A DNA stretch of 52,676 bases from Bacillota bacterium (GTDB lineage: Bacteria; Bacillota; Clostridia; Christensenellales; Aristaeellaceae): assembly GCA_023459275.1 (NCBI GenBank), contig JAEWVC010000017.1, positions 1 to 52,676 of the forward strand. Direction: 5' to 3'. This document shows positions 1 to 8,004 of the stretch, piece by piece. Made by a program: the position numbers and the translations under genes. Below the pieces are notes generated by a model. It ran no database searches, was not told where the DNA came from, and saw nothing but the letters and a program-made list of their open reading frames with translations. Every line of letters begins with the position of its first letter. Within the stretch, counting starts at the first letter, position 1.

Positions 1-75
1 GTAAAATTTCCCCTCACCCTGCCCGGCCTGCCCAATAACCGCGTTGCTATTGCCATTCGGTCCCCCGGCCCGGTA

Positions 76-104
76 TATACATTTGTGTGTTCCTAGGGTA
101 TAAT
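76..104 (+). promoter_or_regulatory. Promoter of the ABC-2 exporter operon
   Basis: TATACA (76-81), 17-base spacer, TATAAT (99-104). The -10 is a perfect match and the -35 matches 4 of 6. Transcription would start near 111, which rules out the ATG at 87 and supports the ATG at 141 as the start of the first gene. Confidence 0.65.
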
Positions 105-140
105 GCCAAAAGATTGTTTCAGCGGGAGCGGGGTTTGACG

Positions 141-1127
141 ATGCCGTTGATTGAAGTGAAGGACCTATGCAAGACCTTTGAATACACCAAAAAGGAGGAG
201 GGCATGAAGGCCTCCCTCCGTTCGCTCTTCCACCGGGAGAAGCTGTACAAGCAGGCGGTGAAGGGCATCGGCTTTTCCCTGGAAAAGGGGGAGATGGTGG
301 GCTTCCTGGGCCCCAACGGCGCGGGCAAGACCACCACGTTGAAGATGCTCTCCGGCATCCTATTTCCCACCTCCGGGGAAGCCCGGGTCATGGGCTATGT
401 GCCTTGGGAACGGAAAAAGGATTTCAAGATGCGCTTTGCCATCGTTATGGGGCAAAAAAGCCAGCTGTGGTGGGATCTTCCGGCTTCGGAGTCCTTTGCG
501 CTGAACAGGCATATCTATGAAATTGATGAGGCGGAGTACCGCAGGACCCTGGGGGAATTGACGGAGCTGATGGACGTAAAGGACCTGATGGGCGTGCAGG
601 TGCGGCGTTTGTCTCTGGGCGAGCGGATGAAGATGGAGCTCATCGCCTCCCTTCTGCACAAGCCGGAGGTGATGTTTCTGGACGAGCCCACCATCGGCCT
701 GGACATCCTTTCCCAGAAACGCATCCGGGCGTTTCTCCGGCAGTACAACCGGGAAAAACAGACCACGGTGCTTTTGACAAGCCATTCCCTGAGCGACATC
801 GAGGACCTGTGCCGCCGCACCGTGGTCATCGCCCAGGGGGAAATCGCCTATGATGGGGAGTTGAAGCGGATCAACGATATGTTCGGGGAGCGCAAGCGCA
901 TCCAGGTCACCTTTGAAACCGAGGAAGCGGCGCGGACGGACTTGGCGCGCTTTGGCACCGTCTGCCAGAAGGAGGGCCTTACGGCGGAGGTGGAGGTAAA
1001 CCGGGATCAGGTGCGGCCGGTGACCAGGGCCATGCTGGATACCTTGCCTGTGACGGACATCAACATTGGCGACATCCCCGTGGAGGAGGGCATCGCCCGG
1101 CTGTACGCAAGGGGGAACGGGGGATGA
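141..1127 (+). CDS. ABC-2 exporter ATP-binding protein (COG4586/viologen-exporter type)
   Basis: Cytoplasmic ATPase that energises a drug/lipid-type ABC-2 exporter. 328 residues from the ATG at 141, which has a GGGAGCGGGG ribosome site just upstream; an in-frame ATG at 87 precedes the predicted transcription start. Visible: Walker A GPNGAGKT at 57-64, signature LSLGERMK at 157-164 (second S-L-G instead of S-G-G), Walker B VMFLDEP at 177-183, and an H-loop LLTSHS near 213. The stretch before Walker A (FHREKLYKQAVKGIGF) and the GQKSQLWWDLP stretch after it are typical of COG4586. The two following genes are its permeases, the first overlapping by ATGA. The substrate cannot be told from sequence. 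Confidence 0.93.
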   Translation: MPLIEVKDLCKTFEYTKKEEGMKASLRSLFHREKLYKQAVKGIGFSLEKGEMVGFLGPNGAGKTTTLKMLSGILFPTSGEARVMGYVPWERKKDFKMRFAIVMGQKSQLWWDLPASESFALNRHIYEIDEAEYRRTLGELTELMDVKDLMGVQVRRLSLGERMKMELIASLLHKPEVMFLDEPTIGLDILSQKRIRAFLRQYNREKQTTVLLTSHSLSDIEDLCRRTVVIAQGEIAYDGELKRINDMFGERKRIQVTFETEEAARTDLARFGTVCQKEGLTAEVEVNRDQVRPVTRAMLDTLPVTDINIGDIPVEEGIARLYARGNGG

Positions 1128-1933
1128 TTTTCCGCAAGTACCTGTATTCCCTGAGTCTTGGCGTCAAGGAAACCATGATGTACCGGGCGGATTTCTTTAT
1201 GACGCTTTCAAGCGCGGCGTTCCCCATCATGATCCAGGTCTTTATGTGGCAGGCGCTGTACAAGGGGGCCCAAACGGCGGAGCTGTTCGGCCGCGGCCAT
1301 GCCCAGATGATGGCCTATTCCGTATCCGCGGCCATCCTGTGGCGGCTTTTGCGCACAGGATTTGAGTATGACATCAACGAGGACATCAAAAACGGGGGCC
1401 TGAGCAAGTATGTCATTCGGCCCGTGGGCTACCTGCCCTACCGGCTGAGCTGTTTTCTGGGGCAGAAGATCGGCACGCTGCTGGGCGGGCTGACGCTGAT
1501 GGCGCTGGCGCTTTCCCTGGTGGGGCTTGCCTTCCATACGGCGCCGGTGACGCTGTCCGGGGTCTTGCTGTTCCTCCCCGCGCTTTTGCTGGCGCTGGCG
1601 CTGAACTTTTTAATCTTCTTCTGCGTGGGGATGTGGGCCTTCTGGCTGTCGGAGATCGGGTTCCTGTTCGAGGCGGTGCGCATCGTGATCGTGGTATTGA
1701 GCGGAGGCATCTTCCCCCTGGAGATTTTCGGAAATGCCATGCGCACCGTATTGAAATGCCTGCCCTTTTCCTGGGCGGTGGGCTTCCCGGTGGATGTGCT
1801 GACCGGCGCGGCGGCAGGGAGCGCGGTGCTTGCCGGGCTTGCGGCGCAGGCGCTCTGGATCGGCCTGATGCTTTTGCTCAGCGCGTTTTTGTGGCGTCTG
1901 GGCTCTTCCAAATACCTGGCGGCGGGGGGCTGA
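1124..1933 (+). CDS. ABC-2 exporter permease 1 (COG4587 type)
   Basis: Integral membrane subunit, 269 residues, with about six hydrophobic segments (near 25-45, 60-80, 115-135, 145-170, 180-205 and 230-255). It starts inside the stop codon of the ATPase gene (ATGA overlap at 1124-1127), indicating translational coupling. The N-terminal FRKYLYSLSLGVKETMMYRADF segment and its place between a COG4586 ATPase and a second permease support the ABC-2 assignment. By family it would pair with the next protein to make a heteromeric channel. Export of an unknown hydrophobic substrate is inferred. Confidence 0.88.
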   Translation: MIFRKYLYSLSLGVKETMMYRADFFMTLSSAAFPIMIQVFMWQALYKGAQTAELFGRGHAQMMAYSVSAAILWRLLRTGFEYDINEDIKNGGLSKYVIRPVGYLPYRLSCFLGQKIGTLLGGLTLMALALSLVGLAFHTAPVTLSGVLLFLPALLLALALNFLIFFCVGMWAFWLSEIGFLFEAVRIVIVVLSGGIFPLEIFGNAMRTVLKCLPFSWAVGFPVDVLTGAAAGSAVLAGLAAQALWIGLMLLLSAFLWRLGSSKYLAAGG

Positions 1934-1937
1934 TGAT

Positions 1938-2738
1938 ATGCGGGAAATCAAAAAGCACCTGGCCCTGTGGGGCCTGCTGATGAAGAACAGCCTCATGAGC
2001 CAGTTGGAGTACCGGGCAAATTTCTTTACGGGCATCGCCATGGAGCTGGGGTATTTTCTGGCCAAGATCGTGTACATGGTGGTGGTGTACAAGACCGGCG
2101 TGCCCATCAACGGCCTTACGCCGGATGAGGTGCTGGTGTTTTTCGGCTCCTACATGGTCGCCACCGGCCCCTATGCCGGGCTGTATATGATGAACCTGTT
2201 CGCCATCGGCCGCCAGGTGCAGTCCGGGGAGCTGGACCTGCTGCTGGTCAAGCCCGTGTCGCTGCAGTTTATCCTGACGCTGAAAAGGAGCGACCTGGCG
2301 CTTTTCACCACGGATGTGCTGCTGGGCATCGCCGCGGTGACGGTAGGCCTTGTCCGCATGGCGGTCCCGGTGGGGGTGCTTGATGTGCTGGGCTATCTTG
2401 GGTATATGGCCACAGGGTCGCTCATCGGCTACGCCATGTTCCTGCTGCCCCAGGTGCTGGCCTTCCGCCTGATCAAAACCAACGGGCTGGCGGGATTGGT
2501 GGACTCTTCCTGGGATTTCAACAACATGCCCATGGGCACCTACAGCCGCCTGGTCCAGCAGATCGGCGTATTTCTGGTACCCATTTTCGTGATCACCAAC
2601 TTCCCGGCGCTTTTCATCCTCAAAAAAATGGACCTTCTATATGCCCTGTGGGGCATCCTGGGGCCGTCCCTGTTCCTGTTTCTGACAAGCTTTCTGTTCA
2701 ACCGGGGACTCAAGCATTATCAAAGCGCCAGCAGCTAA
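1938..2738 (+). CDS. ABC-2 exporter permease 2 (COG3694 type)
   Basis: Second membrane subunit, 266 residues, about six membrane spans. It starts 4 bases after the previous stop codon, so it belongs to the same transcript. SQLEYRANFFTGIAMELGYF near the N-terminus echoes the MYRADFF segment of permease 1, as expected for paralogous halves of one transporter. The operon ends at a perfect hairpin 18 bases downstream. The operon has no obvious regulator or substrate-binding gene next to it. Confidence 0.88.
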   Translation: MREIKKHLALWGLLMKNSLMSQLEYRANFFTGIAMELGYFLAKIVYMVVVYKTGVPINGLTPDEVLVFFGSYMVATGPYAGLYMMNLFAIGRQVQSGELDLLLVKPVSLQFILTLKRSDLALFTTDVLLGIAAVTVGLVRMAVPVGVLDVLGYLGYMATGSLIGYAMFLLPQVLAFRLIKTNGLAGLVDSSWDFNNMPMGTYSRLVQQIGVFLVPIFVITNFPALFILKKMDLLYALWGILGPSLFLFLTSFLFNRGLKHYQSASS

Positions 2739-2755
2739 AGGAGCGGGATCAATGA

Positions 2756-2787
2756 GGGAGGCCTCCTTTTTCGAAAGGAGGCCTCCC
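2756..2787. terminator. Hairpin between convergent genes
   Basis: Perfect 14-bp stem (2756-2769 with 2774-2787) closed by a TTCG tetraloop, placed between the convergent ends of the exporter operon and the metal-protein gene. It lacks a clean T-tract, so termination in either direction is inferred from position and stem strength. Confidence 0.7.
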
Positions 2788-2797
2788 CGCCATTTTC

Positions 2798-4174
2798 TCA
2801 CTCCGTCACCACGGTTATGGTGCTTCGGATCATGCCCATCCAGCAGGTATAGGTGAAGGTGCCGGTGCGCTCCGGGGTGAACTCGATGACGTTGTCGCCC
2901 ACCTCCAGCGCCTTTTCGATCTTGTATTCCGGGATCTGCAGCGCGGAGTTGCAGCCGTTAAGGCTGCTTTTGCCGGCGCTGATGGTCCACTTGACGGGGA
3001 TGCCCGCCTTTACGGTGATGGCAGGATAGCCGTAGGGCGTGAGCTTGGAGGCAATCTCCTGTATCTGCTGGAGGGGCTGCGGGCTGGCTTTGGCGTTTTC
3101 CTGCGCCTGCGGAGTGGCCTTGGCCGTTTGGGCGGTTGCCGCGGGGGTGCTTTTTGCCGCGATGCTGCCGGCGCCGGAGAGCGCCCACCCGTTGCCAAGC
3201 ATGGACAGTCCCATGACCACCACCAGCGCCGCCCCCGCCATGGCCATGCCCTTAACAAATTTGCGGCTCAAAAGGGAAGATAAAGCACCCAGGGCAAACA
3301 TCAGGGGCACCGTGCCCAGGCTGAACAGCAGCATCGATAAGGCGCCGCCCCATGCGCTGCCGGTGGAGAGGGCGTACAATTGCATGGCCTGCAGGGGGCC
3401 GCAAGGCATGAGGCCGTTGAGCAGGCCTACGTACAGCGGGCTGCTGCCCCGGAATTTTTCACGGGAGATCCTCCGGCCCAGGGCTTTGGGCAGACGCGGG
3501 ACCAGGCGGCCAAGGAAGGGAAACAGTCCGGAGAGATGGAGGCCCATCAGCACCATAAAGACGCCTGCCAGGACTTGAAATATGCCCTTCATCGCGCCGG
3601 AAAGCTGGATAACGGAGCCCGCGGCGCCTACGATCCCGCCGATCACCGTATAGGCGGTGACCCGGCCCAGGTTGTACTGAAGGCTGGGGAGGACTCCGGC
3701 AAATCTGCCCTGATTCTCCGTTTTCTTCAGGCTCTGGGATAGGTTGATGCCCCCGCACATGGCCGTGCAATGGACGGAGGTCAGCAGGCCGATGACAAAA
3801 AGCATCCCATAGGCCATGTCTGTCCGCGCCAGGGGAAAGAGGTTGAATATCTGAAACCAGCCAAAGCGCGAGCCCAACAGGAGCAGCAGCAGCAATGCGG
3901 CCAGCGTCCCGGCGGCCTTTAGGTAGCCGGGCTTTTGCACCGCGCCTGCTGGTGCCGCTTCCACTGTATACCCAAGGGCCGCGATGGTTTCCTCAAAGGA
4001 AGACGGCTTTGCTTTTTCAGGATCAAAGATAACGCTTACAGTCCCGGCCGGCGCGCTGGCCTTTGCCTTCACGACGCCGGGAAGCTTCCTAAGACCGCTT
4101 TCAATGCTTGCTTCGCAGCCCGCGCATGTCATGCCGCTCACAGAAAGCTTTTTTTCCACGGTGGTTGGGTTCAT
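2798..4174 (-). CDS. HMA domain - DsbD/UreH-like membrane domain - cupredoxin fusion protein
   Basis: 458-residue membrane protein, probably for copper or another soft metal. The order is: an N-terminal heavy-metal-associated domain with GMTCAGC (Cys17, Cys20); a hydrophobic core at about 85-330 like the sulfite-exporter TauE/cytochrome c biogenesis DsbD family (LTSVHCTAMCGG, NGLMPCGPLQAM); a low-complexity Ala/Gln/Pro linker; and a C-terminal cupredoxin-like domain (LEVGDNVIEFTPERTGTFTY, CWMGM). The ATG at 4174 has AAAGGAG seven bases upstream; the earlier TTG at 4198 has none. Transcribed alone. Family members often sit near copper ATPases, but none is here, so metal identity and direction of transport are inferred. 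Confidence 0.85.
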   Translation of the reverse strand: MNPTTVEKKLSVSGMTCAGCEASIESGLRKLPGVVKAKASAPAGTVSVIFDPEKAKPSSFEETIAALGYTVEAAPAGAVQKPGYLKAAGTLAALLLLLLLGSRFGWFQIFNLFPLARTDMAYGMLFVIGLLTSVHCTAMCGGINLSQSLKKTENQGRFAGVLPSLQYNLGRVTAYTVIGGIVGAAGSVIQLSGAMKGIFQVLAGVFMVLMGLHLSGLFPFLGRLVPRLPKALGRRISREKFRGSSPLYVGLLNGLMPCGPLQAMQLYALSTGSAWGGALSMLLFSLGTVPLMFALGALSSLLSRKFVKGMAMAGAALVVVMGLSMLGNGWALSGAGSIAAKSTPAATAQTAKATPQAQENAKASPQPLQQIQEIASKLTPYGYPAITVKAGIPVKWTISAGKSSLNGCNSALQIPEYKIEKALEVGDNVIEFTPERTGTFTYTCWMGMIRSTITVVTE

Positions 4175-4218
4175 TGCACCGCTCCTTTCGCCTTTCAAAG
4201 GGATAGCCTATGGGTTTG

Positions 4219-4247
4219 ATGATAGCAGACAGTTATGAACAAACTGT
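4219..4247 (-). promoter_or_regulatory. Possible promoter/operator of the HMA-cupredoxin gene
   Basis: On the minus strand a TATCAT -10 (4219-4224) lies just downstream of a dyad ACAGTT-N7-AACTGT (4229-4247), where a repressor would block the promoter. The -35 is poor, as expected for regulator-dependent promoters. A metal sensor is a reasonable guess only. Confidence 0.35.
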
Positions 4248-4293
4248 TGCCGCGCCGCTTGGAATTTTATGAAACAATAGAAATTAAGGTTTT

Positions 4294-4329
4294 GCGGGAG
4301 GGCACATTTTGAAAAATGTGCCCTCCCGC
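4294..4329. terminator. Perfect 17-bp hairpin of the GC-base/T-tip family
   Basis: Arms 4294-4310 and 4313-4329 are perfectly complementary, with a G/C-rich base and a TTTT/AAAA tip. It belongs to the hairpin family seen at many gene ends here, but it stands before the ABC-F gene and upstream of the divergent HMA gene, so termination is not certain. Confidence 0.5.
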
Positions 4330-4333
4330 TATA

Positions 4334-4496
4334 TTATTGCTCTGCCACCTATATCTTGCGCGTCGCGGCGGATCTTTTCACGCATAGCCGCGTCGCTGAA
4401 CCTTGAAATAGCGCTGCTATTCCTTCGGTTCTGCTCCTTGCTCTGCGCAAAAATCTTCCGCCGTTTTGGCGCAATTTTTGTTTGGCAGAGCAATAA
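4334..4496. repeat. 163-bp element with long terminal inverted repeats (MITE-like or structured RNA)
   Basis: The ends are perfect inverted repeats of 14 bases (TTATTGCTCTGCCA at 4334-4347; complement at 4483-4496). The similarity continues inward imperfectly over about 50 bases on each side (TTGCGC, GGCGG, ATCTT/GATTTT, GCGCA blocks in the same order). No open reading frame of note and no clear target duplication. It lies directly upstream of the ABC-F promoter. A miniature inverted-repeat transposable element and a long hairpin RNA are both possible. Confidence 0.6.
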
Positions 4497-4518
4497 CCAA
4501 AAGCTTTCCGCCGTTTTA

Positions 4519-4547
4519 TCGACACCCCAGGCGGGATGTGGTATACT
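4519..4547 (+). promoter_or_regulatory. Promoter of the ABC-F gene
   Basis: TCGACA (4519-4524), 17-base spacer, TATACT (4542-4547). It lies 22 bases past the inverted-repeat element and gives a 5' leader of about 30 bases with AGGAGG. Confidence 0.65.
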
Positions 4548-4584
4548 CATCAGGTTATTTATCAGGAGGGGAATTGGACAAAGC

Positions 4585-6180
4585 ATGATCAGCGCACAGG
4601 GAATATCGTTGCAATACGGCGGGCGGGAGCTGTTCAAGGAGGTGAGCGTGCAGTTCACCCCGGGCAACTGCTATGGCCTCATCGGGGCCAACGGGACGGG
4701 GAAGTCCACCTTTTTAAAAATTTTGGCGGGGGATCTGGAACCCACAAGGGGCGAGGTAACCAAAAAGCCCGGGGAGCGGATCGCCGTTTTGCGGCAGGAC
4801 CACTTTGCCTTTGACGATCATACGGTACTTGATACCGTGCTGATGGGGCACCCGCGGCTGCATGAAATCATGACCGAAAAAGAGCGGCTGTACGCGAAGG
4901 CCGATTTCAGTGACGCGGACGGATTGGAGCTTGCGGCGCTGGAAGGGGAGTTCGCGGAGATGGACGGCTGGAACGCCGAGCCCAACGCCCAGGCGCTGCT
5001 GAACGGTTTAGGAATTACCGGCGAATACCATCCGCTTTTGATGCGGGAGCTTAACGGCGCGCAAAAGGTGAAGGTGCTTCTGGCCCAGGCGCTGTTTGCC
5101 ACTCCGGACATTCTGCTGATGGACGAGCCCACCAACGACCTGGACCTGCACGCCATCAAGTGGCTGGAGGACTTTTTGACGGAATTCCCCAACACGGTGA
5201 TTGTGGTGTCCCACGACAGGCATTTTCTGAACCATGTGTGCACCCACATCGTGGACATTGATTTTGGCAAAATCCAGACGTATGTGGGCAACTATGATTT
5301 TTGGTACGAGTATACGCAGCTGGCCGCCAGGCAGCAGCGGGACCAGCGCCGGCGCAACGAGGAGAAGGCCAAGGAACTGGAGGAGTTCATCCGCCGTTTC
5401 AGCGCCAACGCCTCCAAATCCCGCCAGGCCACCTCCCGCAAGAAGCTGCTGGACAACCTTGACATGGGAAACTTTGTGCCGTCCTCCCGGCGGTATCCTT
5501 TCATCCGCTTTGAACAGGCCCGGCCGGTGGGCAACGACGTGCTCACGGTTACTAACATCAGCAAAACGGTGGCCGGCCGCAAGGTGCTGGACGGCGTGAG
5601 CTTTATGGCAAGGCCCGGGGACAAGATCGCCTTCGCGGGGAAGGACGAGCTGGCGCGCACCACGCTGTTTCAGATCCTGGCGGGGGAGCTTGAGCCGGAC
5701 GAAGGGGAATACAAGTGGGGCGTCACCACCACGCAGGCGTATTTTCCAGCCGACAGCAGCGCGTATTTCAGCGGGGTGGATCTTTCGCTGGTGGATTGGT
5801 TAAGGCAGTACTGCGAGGATAAGCATGAGGTGACCATCCGCGGCTGGCTGGGGCGCATGCTCTTTTCGGGGGACGAGGCGCTCAAGCAGGCCAAGGTGCT
5901 GTCCGGCGGCGAGCGGGTGCGCTGCATGCTGACCCGGATGATGGTTTCCGGCGCGAATGTCCTGATCATGGATGAGCCCACCAACCACCTGGATTTGGAG
6001 GCCATCACCGCGCTAAACGAAGGGATGACGGAGTACAAGGGCACGATGCTTTTTGCTTCCCGGGACCATCAAGTGAACCAGACGGCGGCCAACCGCGTGA
6101 TTGAGCTGATCCCCGGCGGGATCATCGACCGCAGGGAGAGCTTCGATGAATACCTGGAATACAAGGAAACACTGGCGTAG
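4585..6180 (+). CDS. ABC-F family ATPase (YbiT/YkpA-like)
   Basis: Soluble twin-ATPase of the ABC-F class, which by family acts on ribosomes; 531 residues, the usual size for the YbiT/YkpA branch. The ATG at 4585 follows the promoter and AGGAGG (4564-4569; long spacing). NBD1: Walker A GANGTGKST at 34-42, signature LNGAQ at 156-160, Walker B ILLMDEP at 176-182. A charged linker (QQRDQRRRNEEKAKELEEF) is at about 250-268. NBD2: signature LSGGERVR at 439-446, Walker B VLIMDEP at 459-465. In NBD2 the Walker A position reads AGKDELARTT (351-360), so the glycine-rich loop and the usual lysine are not in consensus form. A housekeeping translation factor is likelier than antibiotic resistance. Confidence 0.9.
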   Translation: MISAQGISLQYGGRELFKEVSVQFTPGNCYGLIGANGTGKSTFLKILAGDLEPTRGEVTKKPGERIAVLRQDHFAFDDHTVLDTVLMGHPRLHEIMTEKERLYAKADFSDADGLELAALEGEFAEMDGWNAEPNAQALLNGLGITGEYHPLLMRELNGAQKVKVLLAQALFATPDILLMDEPTNDLDLHAIKWLEDFLTEFPNTVIVVSHDRHFLNHVCTHIVDIDFGKIQTYVGNYDFWYEYTQLAARQQRDQRRRNEEKAKELEEFIRRFSANASKSRQATSRKKLLDNLDMGNFVPSSRRYPFIRFEQARPVGNDVLTVTNISKTVAGRKVLDGVSFMARPGDKIAFAGKDELARTTLFQILAGELEPDEGEYKWGVTTTQAYFPADSSAYFSGVDLSLVDWLRQYCEDKHEVTIRGWLGRMLFSGDEALKQAKVLSGGERVRCMLTRMMVSGANVLIMDEPTNHLDLEAITALNEGMTEYKGTMLFASRDHQVNQTAANRVIELIPGGIIDRRESFDEYLEYKETLA

Positions 6181-6214
6181 CCGCTTCAATATCCGTCAGT
6201 GAAGGCTTTTGGGG

Positions 6215-6243
6215 GAGGGGGCGTTTTTGAAAAACGCCCCCTC
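6215..6243. terminator. Hairpin between the convergent ABC-F and metY genes
   Basis: Arms 6215-6228 and 6230-6243 form a 14-bp stem with five G-C pairs at the base side and a T5/A5 tip. It sits between two convergent stop codons, so a two-way terminator is likely. Confidence 0.75.
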
Positions 6244-6259
6244 TCGCCTGCTTTCCGCC

Positions 6260-7561
6260 TTATTCTCCTCCCTCCAGCGCCTGCCGGAGGTCGGCGATGA
6301 GGTCGTCGATATGCTCGATGCCCACGGACAGGCGGATGGTGCCGGGCCTGATGCCGCTGCGGAAAAGTTCCTCCCCGCTCAATTGGGAGTGGGTGGTGCT
6401 GGCGGGGTGGATCACCAGGGATTTGGCGTCCGCCACATTGGCCAGTAGGGAAAAGATCTGCAGCCGGTCGATGAAGGCCTTGGCCTCCTTCGCGCCGCCG
6501 GAAAGCTCAAAGGTGAAAATGGAGCCGGCCCCCTTGGGAAAATATTTGTCATACAGCGCTTTGGAGCCGCTGTCCGGGAGGGAGGGATGATTGACCCTTG
6601 CCACCCTGGGATGGCTATTCAAAAAGTCAACAATCTTCAAGGCGTTTCCCACGTGGCGCTCCACCCGAAGGGACAGCGTTTCCAATCCCTGCAACAGCAG
6701 GAAGGCGTTCAGGGGTGCCAGGGCGGCGCCGGTATCCCGCAAAAGGATGACCCGTGCGCGGATGATGTAGGCAAGGTTGCCCACCGCCTCCCACAGCTTC
6801 AGTCCGTGGTAGCTGGGATCGGGGGTGGTAAACTTGGGAAACTTGCCGGAGGCCGCCCAGTCAAACCTTCCGCCGTCTACGATGACACCCCCGATGGTGG
6901 TGCCGTGGCCGCCGATGAACTTGGTGGCGGAGTGCACCACGATATCCGCGCCGTGCTCCAAGGGCCTGAACAGGTAGGGCGTGGCGAAGGTGTTGTCCAC
7001 AATCAGCGGAATGCCGTATTTATGGGCCAGGGCGGCATAGGCGTCCACATCCATAATGCTGGAATTGGGGTTGCCCAGGGACTCGATGAAGAGGGCTTTT
7101 GTATTTTCGCGGATGGCGCTCTCAAACCCCGCAATACCGTCCTCGTACGGGTCTACGAAGGTGGTTTCGATGCCGTAGTCCAAAAGGGTATGGGCAAACA
7201 GGTTGTAGGTGCCCCCGTAGACGGTGGTGGCAGACACGATATGATCCCCGGCAAAGGCGATGTTCAAAATCGCGTAGGTGGTGGCCGCCGCGCCGGAGGC
7301 CGTGGCCAGCGCCGCGGCGCCCCCTTCCAGTGCTGCGACGCGCTTTTCCAGCACGTCCACGGTGGGGTTCATGATCCGGGTGTAGATGTTGCCGCCTTCC
7401 TGCAGGCTGAAACGGGCCTCCGCGCTGTCTGCGCCGGGGAAAACATAAGAAGTGGTCTGGTAGATGGGCACTGCCCGGGCGCCGGTGGCGGAATCAGGCA
7501 TCTCCTGGCCGGCGTGGACCTGCAGGGTTTCGAATTTCCAGGGGGAATGGGAATCCGTCAT
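6260..7561 (-). CDS. metY: O-acetylhomoserine aminocarboxypropyltransferase (O-acetylhomoserine sulfhydrylase)
   Basis: PLP enzyme of the Cys/Met-metabolism family that makes homocysteine from O-acetylhomoserine and sulfide in methionine synthesis; cytoplasmic. 433 residues, full length for MetY. Typical stretches: ETLQVHAGQ at 11-19, PIYQTTSYVF at 32-41, YTRIMNPT at 60-67, SLGNPNSSIMDV at 161-172, and SATKFIGGHG at 211-220 with the PLP lysine at 214. AAGGAGG lies eight bases before the ATG. Single gene behind a strong promoter with a 13-bp dyad at the start site, so sulfur-dependent repression is likely (inferred). The closest alternative, cystathionine gamma-synthase, lacks this N-terminal pattern. 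Confidence 0.95.
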   Translation of the reverse strand: MTDSHSPWKFETLQVHAGQEMPDSATGARAVPIYQTTSYVFPGADSAEARFSLQEGGNIYTRIMNPTVDVLEKRVAALEGGAAALATASGAAATTYAILNIAFAGDHIVSATTVYGGTYNLFAHTLLDYGIETTFVDPYEDGIAGFESAIRENTKALFIESLGNPNSSIMDVDAYAALAHKYGIPLIVDNTFATPYLFRPLEHGADIVVHSATKFIGGHGTTIGGVIVDGGRFDWAASGKFPKFTTPDPSYHGLKLWEAVGNLAYIIRARVILLRDTGAALAPLNAFLLLQGLETLSLRVERHVGNALKIVDFLNSHPRVARVNHPSLPDSGSKALYDKYFPKGAGSIFTFELSGGAKEAKAFIDRLQIFSLLANVADAKSLVIHPASTTHSQLSGEELFRSGIRPGTIRLSVGIEHIDDLIADLRQALEGGE

Positions 7562-7580
7562 GAGAAGCGCCTCCTTTAAT

Positions 7581-7644
7581 CTCTTAATTCATATATGTTT
7601 ACTATGAATTAAGAGCATTATATCACTGCCCCGGCGGATGTCAA
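7581..7644 (-). promoter_or_regulatory. metY promoter with 13-bp dyad operator
   Basis: Reading on the minus strand: TTGACA (7639-7644), 16-base spacer, TATAAT (7617-7622), both perfect. A perfect inverted repeat follows at once: CTCTTAATTCATA (7581-7593), 9-base spacer, TATGAATTAAGAG (7603-7615). It covers the predicted transcription start near 7610. This arrangement fits a repressor site. No S-box or T-box is visible. Confidence 0.8.
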
Positions 7645-7655
7645 TCCCCTGACAC

Positions 7656-7677
7656 AAAAAAATCCCCGCGAGGGGGA
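7656..7677 (-). terminator. Intrinsic terminator of the DUF2156-GNAT-OmdA operon
   Basis: On the minus strand TCCCC-N5-GGGGA followed by seven T (7656-7662). It lies 56 bases after the stop of the last gene. Confidence 0.75.
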
Positions 7678-7732
7678 GAAAAGAGCCATTGCATAATTCC
7701 GGCGCCGGCAAATACAGCCATGGCCTGGGCGG

Positions 7733-7972
7733 TTATTTTCCGCGCCAGGCCATGTTCATATAGACACCGCCGGCGGCAAGCTCGGAAAGCATCTGCCGGA
7801 GGCGCTTTTCACGGGTTTCCGGGCGCCTGGCCCGTGTGATCCAGCCGATGTAGTCGTTCTGCTGGTAAGGCGGGCGGCTGTGATAGGCATCCAGCAGCCC
7901 GTTTTGCGAAAGCCGGAGAAGCACATCCTCCGGCATGGGATAGATTTCCCGCTGGAGGCGCGAGGTGTCCAT
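7733..7972 (-). CDS. Small YdeI/OmpD-associated (OmdA-like) protein
   Basis: 79 residues. The segment DYIGWITRARRPETREKRLRQ matches in style the C-terminal helix pair of the YdeI/OmdA (bacteriocin-protection) family, whose hallmark is a W-I-x-x-A-K/R-R-x-E-T-R-x-x-R pattern. Only that C-terminal module is present; E. coli YdeI is about 130 residues. The ATG at 7972 has GAAGGAGGG eight bases upstream; a longer reading frame running back to 8401 overlaps the GNAT gene and is not real. Third gene of the operon, 32 bases after the GNAT stop. Function unknown. Confidence 0.75.
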   Translation of the reverse strand: MDTSRLQREIYPMPEDVLLRLSQNGLLDAYHSRPPYQQNDYIGWITRARRPETREKRLRQMLSELAAGGVYMNMAWRGK

Positions 7973-8004
7973 GGGCGTTACCCTCCTTCGGGGTTGGGAG
8001 AGCC

